Source: an uncultured Lachnospiraceae bacterium
GTDB lineage: Bacteria; Bacillota; Clostridia; Lachnospirales; Lachnospiraceae
NCBI GenBank assembly: GCA_910586255.1
Contig: CAJUHR010000011.1
Location: forward strand, 1-51,093
Direction: 5' to 3'
DNA length: 51,093 nt
The translations under genes were made by a program, and so were the position numbers. Shown here piece by piece: positions 8,272-16,511 of this stretch. Every line of letters begins with the position of its first letter. Positions within the stretch are counted from its first letter, which is position 1. The notes beneath the pieces were generated by a model. That model made no database searches, was not told the origin of the DNA, and was given only the letters and a program-made list of their open reading frames with translations.

Positions 8272-9225
8272 TCAAGATTTGAGAAGCTCTTCCAGCCCGG
8301 ACAAGCTTTCCACCGTATTGCACTGGCGGCGCAGGGATGCTGAATGGGGCAGTCCTGCCGTGTACCAGGCAATATGCTTGCGCATTTCCTTCATCCCTGA
8401 AAGCTCTCCCTTAAGCTCCGCCTGCATCCGGGCGTGACGCAGAATCATCTGGCAAAGCTCATTTTTATCCGGCTGTGGCAGAAGCTCTCCCGTTTCCAAA
8501 TAGTGCTGAATTTCCTTAAATATCCAAGGATTTCCCCGGGCGCCCCGGGCGATCATCAATCCATCGCATCCTGTTTCCTCCAGGATTCTTTTGGCATCCT
8601 CCGGAGAAAAAATATCTCCGTTTCCTATTACTGGTATTTTGACGGCCTCCTTCACCTGACGTATAATGTCCCAGTCTGCCTTGCCGGAATAAAACTGCTG
8701 ACGGGTTCTCCCATGGACAGCCACAGCTGAGATACCGCAGGCTTCTGCTATCCTTGCAATCTCCACTGCATTGACCTGATTTTCATCAAAACCCTTCCGA
8801 AATTTTACTGTCACCGGCTTTTTCACTTTTTTTGTCAAAGAGGAAAGAATCCTTTCCACCAGCTTTGGATCTCTCATAAGCGCGGATCCTTCCCCATTAT
8901 TGACTACCTTGGGAACCGGACAGCCCATGTTCAGATCCATGATATCATAAGGGCCTTCCTCAATCCGGGCGGCCATCTCACCAAGGATCTCCGGGTCGGA
9001 TCCAAAAATCTGGACAGCAATCGGCCTCTCCTCTTCCCTGACCTGTAAAAGCTCTTTCGTATTCCGGTTATTGTACAAAATCCCTTTGGCGCTGACCATC
9101 TCTGTATACAAAAGACCGCAGCCCTGTTCTCTGCACAGCCTGCGAAAAGGCTGATCTGTCACCCCCGCCATAGGAGCCAGTATCAGATTATTAGCCATTT
9201 TCACATTCCCGATCTGCAGCTTCAT
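8272..9225 (-). CDS. dusB: tRNA-dihydrouridine synthase (DusB family)
   Basis: FMN enzyme that reduces uridines in tRNA to dihydrouridine. The 317-residue TIM barrel begins with the FMN-binding segment LAPMAGVTDQPFRRL (about 16-30). The catalytic Cys sits in DLNMGCPVPKVVNNGEGSAL, and later conserved parts are VAVHGRTRQQFYSG and IGNGDIFSPEDA. The stop lies 172 nt before greA. It follows a small conserved gene (9285-9599) in the same direction, separated by about 60 nt. This Lachnospiraceae order, small protein then dus, greA and lysS, suggests one translation-related operon. Confidence 0.94.
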   Translation of the reverse strand: MKLQIGNVKMANNLILAPMAGVTDQPFRRLCREQGCGLLYTEMVSAKGILYNNRNTKELLQVREEERPIAVQIFGSDPEILGEMAARIEEGPYDIMDLNMGCPVPKVVNNGEGSALMRDPKLVERILSSLTKKVKKPVTVKFRKGFDENQVNAVEIARIAEACGISAVAVHGRTRQQFYSGKADWDIIRQVKEAVKIPVIGNGDIFSPEDAKRILEETGCDGLMIARGARGNPWIFKEIQHYLETGELLPQPDKNELCQMILRHARMQAELKGELSGMKEMRKHIAWYTAGLPHSASLRRQCNTVESLSGLEELLKS

Positions 9226-9284
9226 TCCTCCGCTTCCTCCTTATCCCGTCCCTGCCCGGGGCCAGTTTCTCCTTTTGCACCCTG

Positions 9285-9599
9285 TCATTCATCCAATCCC
9301 AAAAACAGCAGCTTATAGTACAGCTCCAAAGCTTCAAGCAAGTCCTTCTTTTCCTCTCTGTATTGCTTAATCTTTAAATCTGCCCCAATCTCATCGTAGT
9401 ATCCGTCATATTCAGATGTAATATGCTTAAACTCCAGCATCCCGTCCTGGTCAAATTCCATGGTAAGAATTCCACCGCACTCCTCCGTAAACCACACGCA
9501 CAAAATCTGCAGTTCCTTTTTCACCTCATCCGGCAGACTGGCAAATTCTTCATTAAAATAATATTTCCTCTCATATCCATTAGAACCACAAAGTACCAT
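9285..9599 (-). CDS. Small conserved acidic protein, probably DUF6145
   Basis: The 104-residue protein is acidic, with CVWFTEECGGILTMEFDQDG in the middle and a helical C-terminus (LLEALELYYKLLFLGLDE). From memory it resembles the Lachnospiraceae DUF6145 family, which is found next to dus genes; I could not verify this. No signal peptide, membrane helix or catalytic motif can be seen. ATG at 9599 has AGGGAG about 9 nt upstream. It probably shares a transcript with dusB. Function unknown. Confidence 0.7.
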   Translation of the reverse strand: MVLCGSNGYERKYYFNEEFASLPDEVKKELQILCVWFTEECGGILTMEFDQDGMLEFKHITSEYDGYYDEIGADLKIKQYREEKKDLLEALELYYKLLFLGLDE

Positions 9600-9643
9600 A
9601 ATTTTAATTCTCCCTGAAATCTTCCGGATTCTTCAGACAGCAA

Positions 9644-9680
9644 ATACCCGGCAGACCTTTCTATCACGGCTGCCGGGTAT
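9644..9680 (-). terminator. Hairpin terminator downstream of pfkA
   Basis: ATACCCGGCAG (9644-9654) and CTGCCGGGTAT (9670-9680) form a perfect 11-bp stem with a 15-nt loop. It lies 36 nt after the pfkA stop. The following T-tract on the minus strand is weak (TTTG), so the call rests mainly on stem strength and position. Confidence 0.6.
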
Positions 9681-9715
9681 CTTTTCCCATATTTCCGGAT
9701 CCTTTAAATATCCTT

Positions 9716-10690
9716 CTACTGTACCAGCATCTTGCAGATCTCGTACTGATCCTCCGGAATATCCTTCTTCATCTGCAATGCTTCCTGAATGTCAAAATCT
9801 ACATACTGACCATGCTTGTAAGCCACCACCCGGTTGGTCTTGCCCTCTGACAGAAGGATCGCTGCCTTGGCTCCCATAATGGAGGCATATACCCGGTCCT
9901 TACAGGTAGGAGTGCCGCCCCGCTGCATGTGACCTAAGATAGTAGCCCGAGTCTCCACACCAGTGGCTGCCTCAATCCTTCTGGCCATGGAGGTGGAATG
10001 TCCGATTCCCTCTGCATTGATGATAATATTGTGCTTCTTGCCCCGCTTTCGGTTGGCGATAATGCGGTTGATCAGCACCTGCTCATTGCCGTCATAGCGC
10101 TCCGGCAGCAAAACATCCTCCGCGCCATTGGCAAAGCTGCACCACAGGGCAATATATCCTGCATTGCGCCCCATAACCTCAATAATGCTACACCGCTCAT
10201 GGGAGGTGGAAGTATCCCGCACCCGGTCGATTGCCTCCATCGCTGTGTTGACTGCTGTGTCAAATCCGATGGTATAGTCTGTACATGCTATATCCAGATC
10301 AATTGTTCCCGGCACGCCAATAGTATTGATCCCAAGAGCTGCCAGCTTTCCGGCTCCCCGGAAGGAACCGTCCCCACCGATTACCACCAGGCCGTCAATC
10401 CCATGCTTGCGGCAGATCTCCGCTCCCATCTGCTGCCCCTCTGGTGTGGTAAATTCCATACACCGGGCTGTGTACAGGATTGTGCCTCCATGATAAATAA
10501 TATTGGACACACTTGAACTTTCCAGATCAACAATCTCCTCCTGCAAAAGTCCGGCATACCCACGCATGATTCCCTTCACCTTAAGTCCCAGATTCAGAGC
10601 AGTCCGGACCACCGCGCGGATCGCCGCATTCATACCCGGTGCATCTCCGCCACTTGTGAGAACGCCTATTGTTTTAATCTGCTTTGCCAT
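9716..10690 (-). CDS. pfkA: ATP-dependent 6-phosphofructokinase
   Basis: Phosphorylates fructose-6-phosphate in glycolysis. The 324-residue protein has GVLTSGGDAPGMNAAIRAVV at the N-terminus, GGDGSFRGAGKLA, and PGTIDLDIACTDYTIGFDTA with the two catalytic aspartates. GGDGS (not GGDDS) and PGTID (not PKTID) point to ATP rather than pyrophosphate as donor. The usual GTIDND is GTIDLD here, a substitution I regard as a lineage variant. The ATG at 10690 is preferred because AGGAGG lies 8 nt upstream; an in-frame TTG six bases earlier would place the ribosome site too close. It follows dnaE (167 nt) in the same direction. Confidence 0.96.
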   Translation of the reverse strand: MAKQIKTIGVLTSGGDAPGMNAAIRAVVRTALNLGLKVKGIMRGYAGLLQEEIVDLESSSVSNIIYHGGTILYTARCMEFTTPEGQQMGAEICRKHGIDGLVVIGGDGSFRGAGKLAALGINTIGVPGTIDLDIACTDYTIGFDTAVNTAMEAIDRVRDTSTSHERCSIIEVMGRNAGYIALWCSFANGAEDVLLPERYDGNEQVLINRIIANRKRGKKHNIIINAEGIGHSTSMARRIEAATGVETRATILGHMQRGGTPTCKDRVYASIMGAKAAILLSEGKTNRVVAYKHGQYVDFDIQEALQMKKDIPEDQYEICKMLVQ

Positions 10691-10857
10691 AATCAACTCC
10701 TCCTATTTCCGCGCCTTTACGGCGTTGATCTGCGATTTTGATATAAGTCTGTTTGACAGAGGAATCCCTGCACAGTCCGTACCGGCAGACTGAAAAAACA
10801 AATCTTCAGACCTGTTCCGGACAAAGTTTTACTAAGCTACATTTTAAATCATTTTCC

Positions 10858-13800
10858 TTATCTTTTCAATCCCTTTTCCACAAGTTTGACATTATTTTCA
10901 CCAAGCAACGGGTACAGCCTCTCTCTCATTGGTTTATTTGCACATACTCTCCAACTGGCAGGCAGAATTTTCTTGGCCCGCTCTTTCTCCAGATAGATAA
11001 TCACCGTGTCCTGACCATCCTCTGTCCGCAAAATGTCCATAACCTCTTTCTGTTTTTTGTCGTATTCTTCCTTGTCGGAAAATTTCAGCCACAGCTCCTT
11101 GGGAAGAGAATCAAAGGGTGTCACCTGCTCCAGGATAAGCTTTCCGGCCGTGTCATCTCCCATGGAAACCCTCCCCCGTACAAACACCTTGGAGTCCTCA
11201 ATAAGAAGGCTCTTCTTGCTCTCGTAATCTTTGGGGAATACCAACGTCTCCACAGTCCCTACCAGATCCTCAATCGTCACAAAGGCCATCATCTTCCCTG
11301 TCTTGGTAGGCTTAACGATCTTGCCTGTTATCATGCCTCCGATTGTAACATGGGCGCCATCTGTGAGAACCGCTTTTGAGCTCTCTTCATCTAACATAAA
11401 GTCTGTAGTCTTGGCGGTTATGCTGCTTTTCCACAGCTCCATATATTCATCCAGTGGATGACCGCTGACATACACTCCCAGAATATCCTTTTCAAAAGCC
11501 AAAAGATCCTCTCTGGGAAATTCCGGCACATCCGGCATATGAATCTGGTACTGGCTTTTTTCCTCCTCCCCGGCAAAATCAAACAGGCTCATCTGACCTT
11601 TTAAGGAGTTTTTCTTTTCCTTATTTTTCTGGTCCAGCAGCTCCGGAGCGATCATGGTCTTTTGCCTTCGGTTGCCTGGCAGACTGTCTAAAGCACCGGA
11701 TTTGATGAAATTCTCCAATGTCCGCTTGTTGATCTCCTTACCGCTCATTCGATCTACAAAATCGTCCAGAGAAGTGTAGAGTCCGCCCTTCTCCCGCTCC
11801 TGTATAACCGCCTCCACCACAGTTCGTCCCACGCTCTTGATAGCAGACAATCCATAGCGGATACTGTCTCCTGACACAGAAAATCCGCTCTGCCCCTCAT
11901 TGATATCCGGCGGCTGGATAGGGATTCCCATCTGCCTGCAGCTTAAAATATACTCCGACACTTTGGTATTGTTGTCCATCACCGAAGTCAAAAGAGCCGC
12001 CATAAATTCCTTGGGGTAATAATACTTTAAGTACGCTGTCTGAACTGCCACCACAGCATAGCAGGCCGCATGGGACTTGTTAAAAGCATATTTGGCAAAA
12101 TCAATCATCTCATCGTAGATGCGGTTGGCCGTCTTTTCATCGATTCCGTTGGCGATGCAGCCCGCAACCCCCTCCTCAGGATTGCCATAGACAAAGTTTT
12201 TCCTCTCCTTTTCCATCACTGCTGTCTTTTTCTTGGACATGGCACGGCGCACCAGGTCACTGCGCCCCATGGTATACCCAGCCAGCTCCCGCACGATCTG
12301 CATCACCTGCTCCTGATAGACAATGCAGCCATAGGTTGTCTTCAGAATCGGCTCCAAAGCCGGACAGTCATAGACAATCGGAGACTTGCCATTTTTCCCT
12401 TTTAAATACCTGGGAATAAAATCCATAGGTCCCGGACGATATAACGCCACTCCGGCAATAATGTCCTCTAAGCTCTCCGGCTTTAGCTCCTTCATGAAAT
12501 TTTTCATGCCGGAGCTTTCCAGCTGGAACACCCCGTCACTTTTGCCGGTTCCGATGGAGGCCAAAACCTCCTTGTCATTGTAATCAATTCTTCCCATATC
12601 CAGATGAACGCCGTAATTCTCCTCCACCTGTTTCACCGCGTTTTGGATGACCGTCAGAGTCCTAAGCCCCAGAAAGTCCATTTTCAAAAGCCCCAGCTCC
12701 TCTAAGGTAGTCATGGTAAACTGGGTGGTAATGGTGCCGTCCTGGGCCCTGGACAGGGGCACAAACTCGTCCATGGCCCGCTGACCGATCACCACGCCGG
12801 CCGCATGCATGGAGGTGTGGCGGGGCAATCCTTCCAGACGCTTTGCCATATCAATTAAGTATTTTACATCCTCGTCCTGCTGATAGGCGTCCCGCAGATC
12901 CGGACTCTGGCGCAGAGCCTTATCAAGCGTCATCCCCAGATCCCCCGGTATCATCTTGGCGATGGCATCGCAGCGGGCGTAGGGCATATCCAGCACCCGC
13001 CCCACATCCCGGACCACGCCCTTGGCAGCCAGGGTTCCGAAGGTGACGATCTGTACCACCTGATCCTTGCCGTACTTTTTCACCACATAATCAATCACCT
13101 CCTGCCTCCGTTCAAAGCAGAAATCGATATCAATATCCGGCATGGAAATCCTCTCCGGGTTCAAAAATCGTTCAAAAAGCAGGTTGTAGCGAACCGGGTC
13201 AATATCTGTGATCTCCAGACAGTAAGCCACAATGCTCCCGGCTGCCGAGCCCCGCCCCGGCCCCACAATAATGTCATTGGATCTGGCAAAATGGATAAAG
13301 TCCCAGACGATCAGAAAATAATCCACATACCCCATGTTGCGGATCACATCCAGCTCGTAGGTAAGCCTCTTCCCCAATGTGCCGTCATCTTCCGGATAGC
13401 GCTTCTTTAAGCCGTCCAGACAAAGCTTATTGAGATATCCCCAGGAATCATATCCCTCCGGCACATCGTACCGGGGCAGCTTGGTGACGCCAAATTCAAT
13501 CTCCACATTGCATCGCTCCGCGATCTTATGAGTATTGTCAATCGCCTCCTGGGCATAGGGAAACAGCTCCCGCATCTCCTGCTCCGACTTGCAGTAATAC
13601 TGGCCCCCCTCATAGCGCATCCGGTTCTCGTCAGCCACCTTTTTGCCAGTCTGAATGCACAGAAGAATATCATGAGCCGCCGCATCCTTGTCAAAGGTAT
13701 AATGGATATCATTGGTAGCCACCAGATCAATCCCCAGCTCTTTGCTCATCCGCAGCATTCCCTGATCCACAGTTCTCTGAGCAGGAATCCCATGGTCCTG

Positions 13801-14325
13801 CAGCTCCAGAAAGAAATTGCCCTTTCCGAAGATCTCCTGATAGTGAAGGGCAGACCGCTTGGCCTCCTCATACATTCCCCGGGCAAGAAACCTTTGTACC
13901 TCCCCGGCCAGACAGGCGCTTAAAGCTATAATTCCTTCATGATAGATCTCAAGCACCTCATAATCCACCCTGGGCTTATAATAAAACCCGTCAATAAACC
14001 CCTTGGACACAATCTTCATCAAATTGTGATATCCCTTATCGTTCTCCGCCAGCAATACCAAATGGTAATACCGATCCTCCCCGCTTCCTGTCTCCCTGTC
14101 AAACCGGGAGCCTGGAGCCACATAAACCTCACAGCCAATGATCGGCTTGATTCCCACCTCCTTTGCCGCCCGGTAAAAATCAATCACTCCGTACATGACC
14201 CCGTGATCTGTCACTGCCATGCTGTCCATTCCCAGATCCTTCGCGCACTGCACCAGCTCCTGGATCTTGCAGGAGCCATCCAGCAAGCTATACTCTGTAT
14301 GGACATGCAAATGTGTAAATGCCAC
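10858..14325 (-). CDS. dnaE: DNA polymerase III subunit alpha, DnaE type
   Basis: The 1155-residue replicative polymerase starts with a PHP domain (HLHVHTEYSLLDG, residues 5-17, then MAVTDHGVMYG). The polymerase core includes GPGRGSAAGSIVAYCLEITD and the active-site aspartates in PDIDIDFCFERRQ. A helix-hairpin-helix and an OB-fold (VTIGGMITGKIVKPTKTGK) follow. In Firmicutes DnaE extends primers beside PolC. The start is GTG at 14325 with AAGGAGG 5 nt upstream. The region before it contains a terminator (14391-14417), so dnaE probably has its own promoter between that hairpin and the start, which I could not pin down. Confidence 0.97.
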   Translation of the reverse strand: MAFTHLHVHTEYSLLDGSCKIQELVQCAKDLGMDSMAVTDHGVMYGVIDFYRAAKEVGIKPIIGCEVYVAPGSRFDRETGSGEDRYYHLVLLAENDKGYHNLMKIVSKGFIDGFYYKPRVDYEVLEIYHEGIIALSACLAGEVQRFLARGMYEEAKRSALHYQEIFGKGNFFLELQDHGIPAQRTVDQGMLRMSKELGIDLVATNDIHYTFDKDAAAHDILLCIQTGKKVADENRMRYEGGQYYCKSEQEMRELFPYAQEAIDNTHKIAERCNVEIEFGVTKLPRYDVPEGYDSWGYLNKLCLDGLKKRYPEDDGTLGKRLTYELDVIRNMGYVDYFLIVWDFIHFARSNDIIVGPGRGSAAGSIVAYCLEITDIDPVRYNLLFERFLNPERISMPDIDIDFCFERRQEVIDYVVKKYGKDQVVQIVTFGTLAAKGVVRDVGRVLDMPYARCDAIAKMIPGDLGMTLDKALRQSPDLRDAYQQDEDVKYLIDMAKRLEGLPRHTSMHAAGVVIGQRAMDEFVPLSRAQDGTITTQFTMTTLEELGLLKMDFLGLRTLTVIQNAVKQVEENYGVHLDMGRIDYNDKEVLASIGTGKSDGVFQLESSGMKNFMKELKPESLEDIIAGVALYRPGPMDFIPRYLKGKNGKSPIVYDCPALEPILKTTYGCIVYQEQVMQIVRELAGYTMGRSDLVRRAMSKKKTAVMEKERKNFVYGNPEEGVAGCIANGIDEKTANRIYDEMIDFAKYAFNKSHAACYAVVAVQTAYLKYYYPKEFMAALLTSVMDNNTKVSEYILSCRQMGIPIQPPDINEGQSGFSVSGDSIRYGLSAIKSVGRTVVEAVIQEREKGGLYTSLDDFVDRMSGKEINKRTLENFIKSGALDSLPGNRRQKTMIAPELLDQKNKEKKNSLKGQMSLFDFAGEEEKSQYQIHMPDVPEFPREDLLAFEKDILGVYVSGHPLDEYMELWKSSITAKTTDFMLDEESSKAVLTDGAHVTIGGMITGKIVKPTKTGKMMAFVTIEDLVGTVETLVFPKDYESKKSLLIEDSKVFVRGRVSMGDDTAGKLILEQVTPFDSLPKELWLKFSDKEEYDKKQKEVMDILRTEDGQDTVIIYLEKERAKKILPASWRVCANKPMRERLYPLLGENNVKLVEKGLKR

Positions 14326-14390
14326 GATTGCCTCCTTCTCTTTCCTGACCTGTCAGCAAAAGCTTTATCCTCCATTACAAAAATATCCAC

Positions 14391-14417
14391 AAAAAGCACT
14401 TCCCAAGAAGTGCTTTT
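14391..14417 (-). terminator. Rho-independent terminator downstream of the small membrane protein gene
   Basis: AAAAGCACTT (14392-14401) pairs with AAGTGCTTTT (14408-14417) around a 6-nt loop. On the minus strand the stem runs into TTTTTGTGG. It separates the 14682-15146 gene from dnaE. Confidence 0.7.
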
Positions 14418-14421
14418 AAAG

Positions 14422-14641
14422 TCATTATATGATACCAGGGCCAAAAGTTCAAAAAATCCAATGCAAGCTTGCTTGCAAGAGGGTTTTTGAACTTAGGACC
14501 CGCAAAAGCACCGAAAAGCAGCCATTTTTCATAGAAAAATGAGCGGATTTGAGGTGTTTTAGAATTGCGGGAGCACGAAGCGCGAGGCAATCCGTATCAT
14601 AAGAAGCGGCAAAAAACCTTTTGACGCTTCTATCATTATAT
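14422..14641. repeat. Structured intergenic element A (nested hairpins, 9-bp direct repeats)
   Basis: TATGATAC (14428-14435) pairs with GTATCATA (14594-14601), enclosing two large hairpins. One is AAGTTCAAAAA (14445-14455) with TTTTTGAACTT (14484-14494), tipped by GCAAGCTTGCTTGCAAG (14463-14479). The other is CCCGCAAAAGCACC (14499-14512) with GGTGTTT..TTGCGGG (14553-14571), containing the perfect CATTTTTC-ATA-GAAAAATG (14523-14541). A further stem GAAGCG/CGCTTC (14603-14630) follows. TCATTATAT occurs at both ends (14422-14430 and 14633-14641), as a target duplication would. Related in design to elements B (22128-22307) and C (36956-37127). Confidence 0.6.
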
Positions 14642-14681
14642 CAAAGGAAACAAATGAAAGCAAGAAAATTCTCCCAGCCCT

Positions 14682-15146
14682 TCACTTCCCATACCCTGCC
14701 GGATAAATAATCTCCTGTCCGGAATACTCAAAGGGCCATACCGCCCAGGGCCGCACGGATCCAATGCCTGCCTTAAAATCAATACCCACCATATTTTTTA
14801 AGGAGGTCAACATGCTTCTGGCCTTCTCAATCATCTTCTGGATTCTTCCCTCCTCCGAAAGGCGCAGTAAAATACCATCCGCATGCTCATAAATAGCAAT
14901 ATTGATGGCATCCTCCATGGAAAATCGGTCCACTAAGCCATCCCCAACCGGTTCCACATAAGCCCCATAGCCTGCTCCCGCCTCCACTGCCCCCAGAGTA
15001 TTTTTCTTAAGAAGTAAAAAATAACCGGCAAGGATGCCAATAACCGATATCGCCATCATAACTGCCATTGCTGTCCACAGCTTTTTGGAATGTCCCCCAT
15101 ACCTTATCCCCCTTTTGCTCTCTGTGACATTTGAGACCCTAATCAT
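14682..15146 (-). CDS. Small single-pass membrane protein of unknown function
   Basis: The 154-residue product has a basic N-terminus (SKRGIRYGGHSKK), one clear membrane helix (AMAVMMAISVIGILAGYFLL, about residues 26-45) and an extracytoplasmic C-terminal domain with FSMEDAINIAIYEHADGILL. It has no lipobox. I do not recognise the family. The start is uncertain: the ATG at 15146 sits about 9 nt after the T-run of a terminator (15161-15196) and lacks a good ribosome site. A later in-frame start just before the membrane helix is possible. It could be expressed by readthrough of that terminator. Followed by its own terminator at 14391-14417. Confidence 0.6.
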   Translation of the reverse strand: MIRVSNVTESKRGIRYGGHSKKLWTAMAVMMAISVIGILAGYFLLLKKNTLGAVEAGAGYGAYVEPVGDGLVDRFSMEDAINIAIYEHADGILLRLSEEGRIQKMIEKARSMLTSLKNMVGIDFKAGIGSVRPWAVWPFEYSGQEIIYPAGYGK

Positions 15147-15154
15147 CACCAATC

Positions 15155-15196
15155 GAAAAAACAGGGCAGCCTTTCAAAAATCCGGCACTGCCCTGT
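15155..15196 (-). terminator. Strong rho-independent terminator after the whiA-crh operon
   Basis: ACAGGGCAG (15161-15169) pairs with CTGCCCTGT (15188-15196). On the minus strand the stem is followed at once by TTTTTTC. It lies 57 nt after the crh-like gene and just before the 14682-15146 gene. Confidence 0.8.
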
Positions 15197-15252
15197 CCTA
15201 TATTAGTAAATGTCATCCCCAATCCACCCACACCCCAGGGCTGGATTCATGA

Positions 15253-15510
15253 CTAATTCGCACCCACCAGATAGTTCTCAATCCCCTCCATGGCAGCCAG
15301 CTCATCGGTTCCGTCCACGGACACTGTGATCTCTTCCCCGCTTCCCATGCCCAGGGTCATCATGCCCATAATACTTTTGGCATTGACACGGGCATTCTGG
15401 CTCTCCACATAGATGACACTCTCATACTGGCTGGCGATCTGCACCAGCATTGCTACCGGTCTGGCCTCAAGTCCAGATGAAAGTCCGATGGTGATCGTCT
15501 TTTTTAACAT
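15253..15510 (-). CDS. crh: Crh-like HPr-family protein with Glu at position 15
   Basis: The 85-residue protein has the HPr fold sequence pattern: SSGLEARPVAML at residues 11-22 and NAKSIMGMMTLG at 43-54. The regulatory Ser46 is present. The phosphotransfer His15 is replaced by Glu, so it cannot act as a PTS phosphocarrier; in Bacillus Crh the same position is Gln. It is therefore expected to be phosphorylated only at Ser46 by HprK (18471-19400) and to act with CcpA in catabolite control. Start at 15510 with AGGAGG 6 nt upstream; a longer in-frame reading lacks a ribosome site. Last gene of the uvrC/hprK-murB-rapZ-whiA-crh run, ended by a strong terminator. Confidence 0.88.
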   Translation of the reverse strand: MLKKTITIGLSSGLEARPVAMLVQIASQYESVIYVESQNARVNAKSIMGMMTLGMGSGEEITVSVDGTDELAAMEGIENYLVGAN

Positions 15511-15541
15511 AATAATCCTCCTCATTTCTCTGGGCGCACCG

Positions 15542-16507
15542 TCACGCCTCTGTGCCTGATCCACCGTCCCGAAGTTTCTCAGCCAGGCTTCCCAGTTTTC
15601 TAAGCCGGTGATTCACTCCCGACTTTCCTACAGGCGGGTCAAGGGCTTCTCCAAGCTCTTTTAGTGTTGCCTCCGGTCTTTTAAGGCGCAGCCGGGCAAT
15701 CTCCTTAAGATTTTCCGGCAACCCGTCAAAACCGATTTTGTCTCTGATTGTGATGATGTCCTCCACCTGCCTGACCGCCGCAGACACTGTCTTATGAATA
15801 TTGGCTGTCTCGCAGTTGACCTTTCGATTCACGCTTCCTCGCATCTCCTTGAGAATCCGTATATTCTCAAGCTCCATCAGGGAAACGGTCGCCTCCATCA
15901 CATTCAGAATATCTACAATCTGACTGCCCTCCTTGATATAGACCACAAAATACTTCTTTCTCTGAACAATCCTGGCGTCTAAATCAAAGGAGCGGATCAG
16001 ACCCTGTAGCTGTGCTGCCTTGGCTTTTACGCCACAGGCAATCTCAAAGTGGTAAAACTTTTCCGGGTCACTGATGGAACCTGCCGCCAGAAACGCTCCC
16101 CGTATAAAAGCGCGTTTGCAGCAATTCTGCTGAATGACCACGTTCTGCGCCAGGGACAAATTCTCCTCAATCTCACCGTGTTGACCGATCAGCTTCGTTG
16201 CGCGCAGTACCCGAAGCGCGTCCTCATGCCTTCTGATACCGACCGTATAAACCCGGTTTCTGCGAATCCCCATACCCTGACGAATGGAAACATCAGTATT
16301 TATATTAAATGTTTTTTGCAATAATGTAAAGTACTTTCTTGCGACTGCCGCATTTTCTGTATGGATTTTTATACAAAATCTGTCATATTCCGAGATCTGG
16401 ATCCGCCCGCAAAGGCTAATGATGGCAGCAATTTCTGCAATCTGGCAATGTCTCGCCCTGGAAAGCTGGCGGGACAGCTCCTCCTTCACCTTCGATGAAA
16501 ATGACAA
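15542..16507 (-). CDS. whiA: DNA-binding protein WhiA (sporulation/division regulator family)
   Basis: The 321-residue protein has the N-terminal WhiA/LAGLIDADG-like region (SFSSKVKEELSRQ, then CCKRAFIRGAFLAAGSISDP) and a C-terminal helix-turn-helix domain (EATLKELGEALDPPVGKSGV). In Bacillus, WhiA affects cell division and chromosome segregation; in Streptomyces it controls sporulation. A TTG start at 16507 is chosen because AGGGGTGAGG precedes it and it sits 4 nt after the rapZ stop; the protein then begins with the family-typical (M)SFSSKVKEEL. Conserved partner of rapZ upstream and crh downstream (gap 31 nt). Confidence 0.93.
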   Translation of the reverse strand: MSFSSKVKEELSRQLSRARHCQIAEIAAIISLCGRIQISEYDRFCIKIHTENAAVARKYFTLLQKTFNINTDVSIRQGMGIRRNRVYTVGIRRHEDALRVLRATKLIGQHGEIEENLSLAQNVVIQQNCCKRAFIRGAFLAAGSISDPEKFYHFEIACGVKAKAAQLQGLIRSFDLDARIVQRKKYFVVYIKEGSQIVDILNVMEATVSLMELENIRILKEMRGSVNRKVNCETANIHKTVSAAVRQVEDIITIRDKIGFDGLPENLKEIARLRLKRPEATLKELGEALDPPVGKSGVNHRLRKLGSLAEKLRDGGSGTEA

Positions 16508-16511
16508 AACC

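Larger units (their letters stand above)
14326..14681. other. Gene-free region with terminator and structured element A
   Basis: No coding sequence is supported. The dnaE-proximal end has a terminator hairpin (14391-14417). The rest (14422-14641) is a dense set of nested inverted repeats, listed separately as element A. Confidence 0.6.
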
